A stretch of DNA of 64,000 nucleotides, taken from contig NC_051106.1 in assembly GCF_901709675.1 (NCBI RefSeq), forward strand, positions 4,846,001 to 4,910,000, written 5' to 3'. This DNA comes from Syngnathus acus. Its lineage: Eukaryota; Chordata; Actinopteri; Syngnathiformes; Syngnathidae. Below the pieces are notes generated by a model. The model worked only from the letters and a program-made list of their open reading frames with translations, ran no database searches and was not told the origin of the DNA. Made by a program: the position numbers and the translations under genes. Every line of letters starts with the position of its first letter. Position 1 is the stretch's first letter. Positions 56,291 to 64,000 of the stretch are shown in pieces.

Positions 56291-58671
56291 ATCGTGTGTG
56301 CTGGGGAGGGGCTGGTGTTGTGGCTGTGTTTTAATTTGTGAGAAGTCTCCAGCAGCAGGACTCAGCAGGCCCGCAGAGTGTGACACTTCCTGTCCCTGTC
56401 TCGTCCTGTAGAGAACCTTGTGACAGCAGCAAGGACCTGGAGCTGAGACACGTCTCCGTTCATCATCACCGCAGCCAAGCACCCTCAGCGGGTAGCGAAA
56501 CACGTTCGGTGGGGGGGCTACCGGTTAACTGTGTCACACTACCGTACACTATCACCCCCTCTGCCTTTGGCCTTTCTCCAGAGAGCCTGCTCGCTCTCTC
56601 TCTCTCGCACGACTCCCTGATGGTTTTTGTTCCTGCGAGCAGACAAATGGAGTTGGGCCTTTTACAAGAGAAAATGCCTCAGCTCGTCTGATCTCACTGC
56701 CCTGAGGAGCACCTCGCCTCGAGGGCCAGTGATTGGAAAATTACAGTGCACTACATATTGTCAGCTTGGACAGTCGAATGAGCAATGGTACATTATTAGA
56801 ACAACACCCATCAATATTAGAGTGATTGTTTGGGTTGGTTGTCTCTGATTGCAGCATGTTGTGATACAAATGAAAGTAGAATTAAGATGCTTTGGCAAGA
56901 TTTTCTGCTTTGGAGGGCAAATATCTTGTTGCTAATTCTCCCTCCCTCCATTTTGTTCCTGTTTTTCCTCCTGCCTTAAAAGACCCCAAGTTCTCAATCA
57001 ATCAAGATTTCAACATCTCTTTTGCACCTTTTATGTCTTCCCCAAAAAAAGCACCGATCCTATTTTAAGGAAATAAATTACAGAGGGTCCTGCTATCTGT
57101 TTTCAAATGACGGGAGTAAAAGTCATCAAAAAGAGAAATACCAAGCTCCCAATTTGCACATGAGCAAACTGCTGGTTGTGTTTGGGTGCTGCCGTGAGTG
57201 ATTTGGTCCTTTTGTGAGAGAATACCTGTTGCCGCTGTTTCACAAGTGGCTTTGTGATAAGTGATTAGAATTGAAGGAGGGGGGAAAGTAAAAACGAGGG
57301 CCTTGTCAGCACACGCTCTTCAGATTTGAGGTCAGTCTCGCCCCCTGATTGCGTGTTTTTGTGAGGGAGGGGTAAGAAGGCGGGGGAGAGTTTACTGTCG
57401 CCTCATCGAAGCCTCCATCATCACCTGCTGAGGCTTGAGCCCCCTCTGTCTGTTTCATCATTCTCCACATCCACCCCTCCATCATCCCCCCTTTTTTTTC
57501 TCCCCCCTCTCGCCGACCCCCCGCCCGCTCGGCCGGCCGTCCGCTCCTTGGCTCGCGCCCCCCTCCATGTTCGCAAATCACTTCTTCCCGTGTCAGCAGG
57601 TAAATTGTTTTGTCCTCTCGCTCCCTGCTTTCATTACCTTGTGTAAATTAAGCGATATGTCGTCCACCGGTGCGCGCCGGAGCACTCGCCGCGCCAACGC
57701 CAAAATCATGAGATTTGGCATAATAAATGAAGACAAACTGGCAGTAGCAGTGCACCTCTCCATGCGGCTTCGCCTTCATTATTCGCTTAACTTGCCGGAG
57801 AAAATGACTTAACCCTGACCCGTGTATTACGTCCCATATTCACTCCAGATAAAAGCCTTTTTACAGCGCACAACAATTTATATTCCAGCAAAGAGGCTGC
57901 TTTTCTCTGTCAGTTTTCCAATCTCACCTCCTCAACACACGTCATTAAACTTGTCTTGCCTTCCTGTATTTGTCCATCAGTCCTTCTTTTTACATAAAGT
58001 CTGGCAGCATTATTCTGGGATTTGATGGCACCCGCTCATTTTTTTTCACCCCCTCTCCGAACGTTTGATTGGAAGAAATATAGCCGGACCTGGCCTATCT
58101 GCTCTCCTCTGTGGAATCATGCACTTGATGAAATAGTGTTCCCCGGCAAGAATAATAAAAACAGACTTGTGCATTACAGGGGGCTCTCAATCTGCCAGCT
58201 GGGCTGAGCTGAGCGAAAAAACCCACCCTGCCTCATGACAGATTTTTATAGTTATCCCTGCAGATAAATGGAAACGGGTGACCAGGCTGGGAAAGGCCAC
58301 TCAGACGCCAGGATAATACGTGCTACTGTTACCAGCCGAGACCTCCCGCCCTTTCCTTTTTATCTTTACTATAAGCGCAACTTGAGCAACACCCATTAGA
58401 CACAATTGAAAGAGTTGTAATTTGTAGAAGGGGAAAGTTGAGGTTGTCACCAAGGGTGGGGGCGGAGCTTCATTGAGAATGAACTGTACGACATGAAAAG
58501 GGTCATTGCGACCAATCCCAGGGTAAAAGGTGCTCGCTCTCCAGAGGTGTCAGCAATAGCAAGCTCACTTTAATACGAAAGGTCAGAGTCACTTTACATT
58601 AATGTCTCGCTTTCAGTCGGCACAGCCCGCAGTTAAACGCAATGTTGTGGTTCTCTAGTTTCCACTAGAGC

Positions 58672-58930
58672 ATAGGTGTCAAACTCAAGGCCCAAGGGGC
58701 CAGATACGGCCCGCCATATCATTTTATGTGGCCCGTGAAGAATAATTTTGCATCGACTTTGCGTCATTACCAAAATTACAAATTGTCTTCTCTATTGCTT
58801 GCAATTTTTATTGCCATTCATCTTTTTAAGAAATTTGAAGTTTTTACGAGTCTCTGATTTCAAAACTAGTTTTTCATCAGTTTGTTTTGTATATAGAAGA
58901 CATCTACGATGCGGCCCGTGACAAAAACGA
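58672..58930. repeat. Interspersed repeat (GTGTCAAACTCAAGGCCC family)
   Basis: GGTGTCAAACTCAAGGCCCA, GGCCAGATACGGCCCGCC and TTTTATGTGGCCCGTGAA match a widespread vertebrate non-autonomous DNA element. A second GCGGCCCGTGA lies near the end (58911-58921). Superfamily not certain. Confidence 0.65.
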
Positions 58931-61912
58931 TTTTCATTTCTACATTGTTAGTCTGGCAGATGTTTAATGAAGATTTTCCACCCTTAAAACTCCCTCCTTC
59001 ATCAAGACATTTGATTATATACAAGAAAAATCCTTAAAACTTCATACAGAGATGCCAGAAATCAGTGGGGGATGAAACGGTCCTTTCATTAATTGAGCTA
59101 TACACCATCGATTATGGATTATACAAGAAGATTTTTCCTGCGTGGATGATAATCAGCCACAAACGGTGCTCATTCTGTGCTAACAGGCCCTGAATAATCA
59201 GACAAAATGAACAGGCTAATCAATTTACCTCGAGTGGCTTCAACGTAAGGCCTGGCCAGCTACGGTAATTTTCCCTCCCTCTAACTCCTCCTTTACTTTT
59301 AACCATTTTAAATCCTTTATACATTTTGGCGTTGTGCTTTCAAAGCTGCTGATTTAATACAAAATTTACATTTGAATTTTTTGTTGATCTCAACATTTAG
59401 TATTATTCTGACTAATCAAATAAGAGTTGAAATCCGTGTCAGATCTCCTTATTAGCATTTAAAGAACCCCGAGAGAGAAAGTATGCACATAAGTTGAGCA
59501 GCACCTTTACTTTAAAAAGAGAAAGAATGATATCAACAAAGTAGGTGGGCGAGAGGGTGGGGGGGGGGGCTTCACGAATCCAACTCATTTTTTTTCCCTG
59601 TATGAAAGTTTCCCAAGGTCGTTTGCCGATTCGTGTTAGCACAACAGCAGAATACAAATGTGTTTCCTTGTTCTACAAGTCACGGAGCTTTGAGTCTTTA
59701 AGCGATCATTATTACCATACAAATAGACAGATCTATTTAACAAACCCTCTTTTTATCGCATAACACTTATTCTTTAGCGTTACTCCCTGAAAGGCACTGA
59801 AATGCCTCCTCCTCTTTTTTTTTTGAGGAAGGGAAATAGTGCGGCGGTTGATAAAGGCTCAGAGCAATAGAAGAAGCAAGGCTGACATCTTCTTAAGAGA
59901 TGATAGCAGAGCCAAATCAAATAGGATGGAGCAGTCACTCTTCTCACAGATAGGTAGCTCATTTCTGCTGCCTGAGAGTTTGCATCCCAAGTGGCGCTCT
60001 GCCCAGGAAAGATAGCTCACTCTCGCCACATTCATTATTTCATTGCCTGCCTCCTCTTTTCAAGCTTAGATGCTTTCTAGCTTTTTAATGAGTGTAGCCA
60101 AATTTGCTCAAGCGCCGATTCCGATCTCGGAATTCTGATTTGGAGACAAAACGTTTTAATCGCAAGGGTTTTTCCTTCCGTTTGTTGGCCAAGAGGCAAA
60201 AAAAATCAATTATTTCTATTAGACAATGGTGATTGCAAATGAATGGCGGGGTTTTGAAACAAAGGCTCCGTTTTAGCAAAGATAAGTGACAGTCTTATCC
60301 AGAGCCCCCCCAGGACCCCCCCCACCACCTTCCTCCGAGGTATATGTGGTCGGCCTCATAAGCTGTCTGCAAATAGATACACTTTTTTTAAATTCATCAC
60401 AATCCGTAGACTTGCATCGTCGTTATTTATTCTCATTCACTCTATTAACGAACTCGTTCACTTTCCAAACTTTCCCAACGAGCCAAGACCCCCACAGTAC
60501 CGTCAACTTTGCACCTGAGGAGCACTTTGCAACGACTCTGTCCGAGCTCCTTCCAAATGCATTAATAAAAAGTAACTTCTCTTGCAGAGGGCTCATTGAA
60601 AGGAGGAATTACACGAAAGATAAAGCACTTTATCACCAGTGAAAGACGAGACAATGGACATTGAGGAATTGGGAAGATGGCAGAAACAATGAATATTAAG
60701 TGACCGAGAATCTAAAGCTGCTGACTAAATTGAAACTGTATATCCTGAGGGGGAAAGCTTTCCAAATTGCTAATTACTGCCTCTGAAAGGACTTTGCTTC
60801 TGATATGTTTGCTTGTCAAAGGCGCTCGCTTAATGAAGCAGTGGCTCAAGTTTTTGATTTTAATACTTCCACTCTCAGGGCTCTCTCCGGAGCGCCTCCC
60901 AGGCCGGAACAATGGAGGGCCCTCGAGTCCGGCTTCCCCCTCAGGGGCCGAGGCGAGGAGGCCCGCGGCTGCGCACTGAGGGAGTAGCTCAACTCGCTGA
61001 AATATGGCGGCGACAGATAAGGTGGCGGCGGCGCATAGAGTCTCGCTCCCAGGGGCCCAAGGGGAAATTTGCAGTTATTAGGAGGAAGATGAAAGAGATT
61101 AAATGGCTTTTGTACTCATTTTCACACACTTTTCTTTTTGGATTATTTGCCAGCTCGTCGACTCGTCGAGAGATGGGGGGGAAAAGTGCTAAATTACTTT
61201 TTTCTCTCCCCCCTTTCCTCTCATGCTTCACTCAGCAACACATTGGCTTGAAGAGGCAGTGAGGCATGGCTGAGAGATGTCATACATGAGTCCCGCTATT
61301 GTTTTGAAAGGTGCTGGGGAAAGAGAATTACTCTAATCTCATAATCTACAGCTAATGACACATTTTACATGGTTTGAGACTGTGTTATACATGGATCCAG
61401 AATCCTGGTGGTGCAGGAACTAAAGAGAATGACAATATCCAGTGTTAATTGTGTGCCTTAAGGGTTCATTTTAGAAGCTTTCAGAAGATCTCGGCATCTC
61501 CAAACATATCTCAGATTGGTCAAATATTTCCATGAGACAATCCTGTGCAAAAAAAAAAAAGTTGGGGGAAAAAAAAAACCCAACAATGCTAGAAGCAGTA
61601 AAATAAATTCTGTGGTGTGTGACATAGCTTTATTCTCTGTGGTTTGGTGCTCTGTTGAATTCAATGATACGTTTTATGATCTTTGTAAGTATTAGATATA
61701 TTTTTCCTCCTTTTAAAAGGTGAATACGGTTAAAGGACATGCTTGGGGCATCTGCACATGTTAGATGGAGTCATTTGGATTTGTTGTAAATCAATAGGCA
61801 ACATTTATTAAGTGATGACTGTAAAATAATATTTTCTTCTTTATAAAGATTACAACAGTAAATTAGAATCCAGACAGCTCCATAAAATGTGTTTTGTGAG
61901 TCCACTAAACAG

Positions 61913-62392
61913 GAACTGGCAGGTTTGCCAACGCAAAGCCCGCAAGCATCGTCATAAGTCTTCAGGTCTTGCTCCCAAGCAAAGACCATGCTGGATGGAC
62001 GCGTCAGAGTCCAGCTCAGAAGAAGCTCCTCAAAAGTCGACAGCGTCGGTGGTCAATTTGAGTGACTCTGATGATGTGGCCGCCATCAACGGGACGAGAC
62101 TGCTTTCCTGGCCTGACTCTGTCGGTGGGAATAAACTAGGACAGCCCCTCAGGAAGAAGAGGACGGCCAAACGCATGTCCTCACACATCCCAGTCAGATT
62201 ACGAAAGAAGTTAAAAGTTTCTGGCATGGAATGGAAACAGAGGCCTCGGCTGTCCAGGTTGCAGCATCCATCATCATTGAACAGCGGGTTGAATTCGCAG
62301 ATTGACGGAGGGAGGCTGATGGGGAGCCAAAGTTGGAAAAGAAAGATCTCATTGGAGTCCGTACAACGCACAGATGAGATCATGTCTGAGAG
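61913..62392 (+). CDS. gpatch2l: GPATCH2L internal exon (partial gene)
   Basis: A 480-nt exon, continuously open. It starts with a basic cluster (QRKARKHRHKSS), then WMDASESSSEEAPQKS, NLSDSDD, LRKKRTAKRMSS, LRKKLKVSG and RPRLSR, and ends DEIMSE. These match GPATCH2/GPATCH2L landmarks in order (RKRRGRKRRS, SEASESSLDEA, NFSDSDD, LRRRRKVKRV, QQKLKVSDW, QRLSRW, DENMSE); QKLKVS and synteny next to ift43 favour GPATCH2L. Donor GAGAG|GTACCT leaves two bases, consistent with the Ser that follows in GPATCH2. The acceptor is either AAACAG at 61912 or TGGCAG at 61922. The N-terminal MDELVHDL exon was not found upstream and the next exon lies beyond the window. The cellular role is poorly known. Confidence 0.8.
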
Positions 62393-64000
62393 GTACCTAC
62401 ACTCATATAACTCCAAAAGACTCTTCACCTGGTTTTGTACTTATTTTTCTGTTGGACTTTCTGCTCATAGCAACGTATTATTATACTAAAGCAGCTGGTA
62501 AAACAGTTTGGTTCTGTATTCTCCTCCGTGACCCGAATCCAGAGTTACTCCTTGAGCGGATTTAAAAAAAAAAAAAAAAGGCTTGATCAAAGTGATGTAC
62601 AATTCATTACAAAAATAAAACATAACGGAAAACTCGGAATACACAATAGCAGGCGATTCCGTGCATGATTGGGGCACAAGAAGTCATTAAAAGCTAAAGT
62701 GGGGGCAAGTTTTGCGGTTCACGTCACATTCTGGGGGGCCGCTATCGCACTCCCTTGACTCCCCAAGCAGTCAAACTGGCCGTTTGTCAATATTCACTCT
62801 GTCCTTAACTAAACCCCTCCCGACCCCTCCGAAAAATGAATCGCAATCACGCTGCTCCACTTTAAAGTATCGAGTTGACATTAAAAATGAATGATGGAGC
62901 CTCTTCATCCTCGTCTCCCATCGCTGAAATGATCACCGGGGAGGGATCTTTGATAGTTTTGCCTTCTGGCATCTGCCAGCTCATTATTTCCATTCCAGAA
63001 ATATTGTCACAAATAAATAAGTGACTTGCTATGCTATTGATTTGTTTTGAGATGAAGTCCTTTTGTAATTAAAGCAGTGTCAGTATCCCAGCATTCACTT
63101 TCTTGCATGAATTCTATTTAGTCAAGCCGAATTGCTGCAGAGGTCAACATTAGGCCATCAAATCAAATCTGCATCGAAACACTTCTTGTGTCTGTGAAAA
63201 TCCGTGATCATATTTAATTAAATTGAATACTGATGTAATTCATAATCCAATCAGTGATTAATGTTTAATAAAAAGAAAACATTCAATTCAATGCAGCTGA
63301 TACAAAAGAAAAATAATCCATCCTTCCACCGATTTATTTCCCATATTTAAATATTTTATAAAATTTCAAATAATATAATTTAAATACTTTTTAAATATAT
63401 CATTATTATCAATCTGAAAAGACATTGAAACTGTGCTTGTTTATGTATCAAAAGTTCAAGAGTTTGATGTTGTCACTATCTGATCGGTGTCTAAAACATT
63501 TTATAGATAAAGCGCTTTTTGGTCGAGCCGTAATGGGACAAGGCACAAGGCTTTACATCTTGCGGTTTAATTCGCGCTGACCTCCCTAGCCCCTAAACGG
63601 TACTTGTTTTCTTACTTTATGGAAAAATCAATAGCCGTCTTGACAGAAAACAGCTCCGGAGAAGAAATAAATGGGACCGGCATCGCCCGCTGTCAATCAT
63701 TTCTCACTTATACAACGCCAAAGCTCTTGATTGCTGCTCAGTAGACTGCCACGCTGATGTGAGGGCCGAGCAGCCTTAATGGCTCCGTCCGGGTGGAGGC
63801 CAAGCGTTTGGAAGAACGCTACAAGCGATGAGAAGTTGACAGTGGTACAACAGCACTATTTATAATCCCTGCAGTGTACGCTCCATCTGATGCCATTGTG
63901 AAAACGTCTTTTGAAGCACTCAGATTCCGTTGCTCTCCGTTCATTCCATTAACCTTTGTTGTGCGCTCCCTTCAAACGTGCTTCTCCTCAAGGTCACCCC
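62393..64000. other. gpatch2l intron
   Basis: No further exon seen to the end of the window. Poly-A run at 62564-62579; AT-rich at 63180-63430; 63480-63960 is unique-looking. Confidence 0.6.

Larger units (their letters stand above)
45940..61912. other. Gene-poor interval between ift43 and the first seen gpatch2l exon
   Basis: About 16 kb with no recognisable exon. It includes a MITE (48266-48572), a (TAT)n tract (51056-51091), two transposon-like repeats, and several unique-looking stretches that may be regulatory. Part of it is probably the first intron of gpatch2l, because the N-terminal exon of that gene was not found. Confidence 0.6.

Noticed and set aside
57435-57812. 125-codon plus-strand open frame starting in a C-rich stretch
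   Set aside because: Low-complexity proline/histidine-rich start, no splice or homology support; the second half looks like unique non-coding sequence.
61887-61889. ATG as start of a gpatch2l single-exon gene
   Set aside because: The following residues before the basic cluster do not resemble the GPATCH2L N-terminus and acceptor-like AACAG and GGCAG follow, so an internal exon is more likely; kept only as an alternative.

Overview
This window is eukaryotic and almost certainly comes from a teleost fish. It carries four vertebrate protein-coding genes split into short exons with GT-AG introns, vertebrate microsatellites, small MITE-like transposons and degenerate tRNA-derived elements. No bacterial or viral gene was seen. 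The gene content and order, ttll5(+) - tgfb3(-) - ift43(+) - gpatch2l(+), is the same as in the human chromosome 14q24 block (TTLL5-TGFB3-IFT43-GPATCH2L). Compact introns and repeat type suggest a percomorph-like fish; the species cannot be fixed from the sequence.

Layout. (1) 1-23.5 kb: the 3' two thirds of ttll5, a tubulin polyglutamylase. Seventeen coding exons are read in one continuous frame (about 857 residues plus stop); the catalytic N-terminal part lies upstream of the window. (2) 24.15-34.4 kb: complete tgfb3 on the minus strand, seven coding exons, 405 residues. It has a TATA/CRE-like promoter and a leader containing nine upstream ATGs. It converges tail-to-tail with ttll5. (3) 35.3-45.8 kb: complete ift43 on the plus strand, ten exons including a likely 12-nt microexon, 216 residues. 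It is divergent from tgfb3, with an RFX-type X-box 77 nt before the ATG. (4) 45.9-61.9 kb: about 16 kb without a recognisable gene. It holds a MITE, microsatellites and several unique-looking stretches that resemble conserved regulatory elements. (5) 61.9-62.4 kb: one large internal exon of gpatch2l; the rest lies beyond the window, and its N-terminal exon was not found.

Functional links. TTLL5 glutamylates tubulin and related substrates in cilia and photoreceptors, and IFT43 is an intraflagellar transport complex A subunit, so two cilium genes flank a secreted growth factor. The ift43 X-box fits this role. There is no operon-like logic; the association is conserved synteny.

Most notable points: loss of the integrin-binding RGD tripeptide in the Tgfb3 latency peptide, retention of the upstream-ATG-rich leader and TATA/CRE promoter layout, the ift43 microexon and X-box, two related MITEs (one with a nested insertion), a 185-bp tandem duplication, and a tRNA-Val-like pseudogene/SINE head. 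No wholly new biological system was found. Exon boundaries were placed by eye from splice signals and reading-frame continuity, without alignment software.
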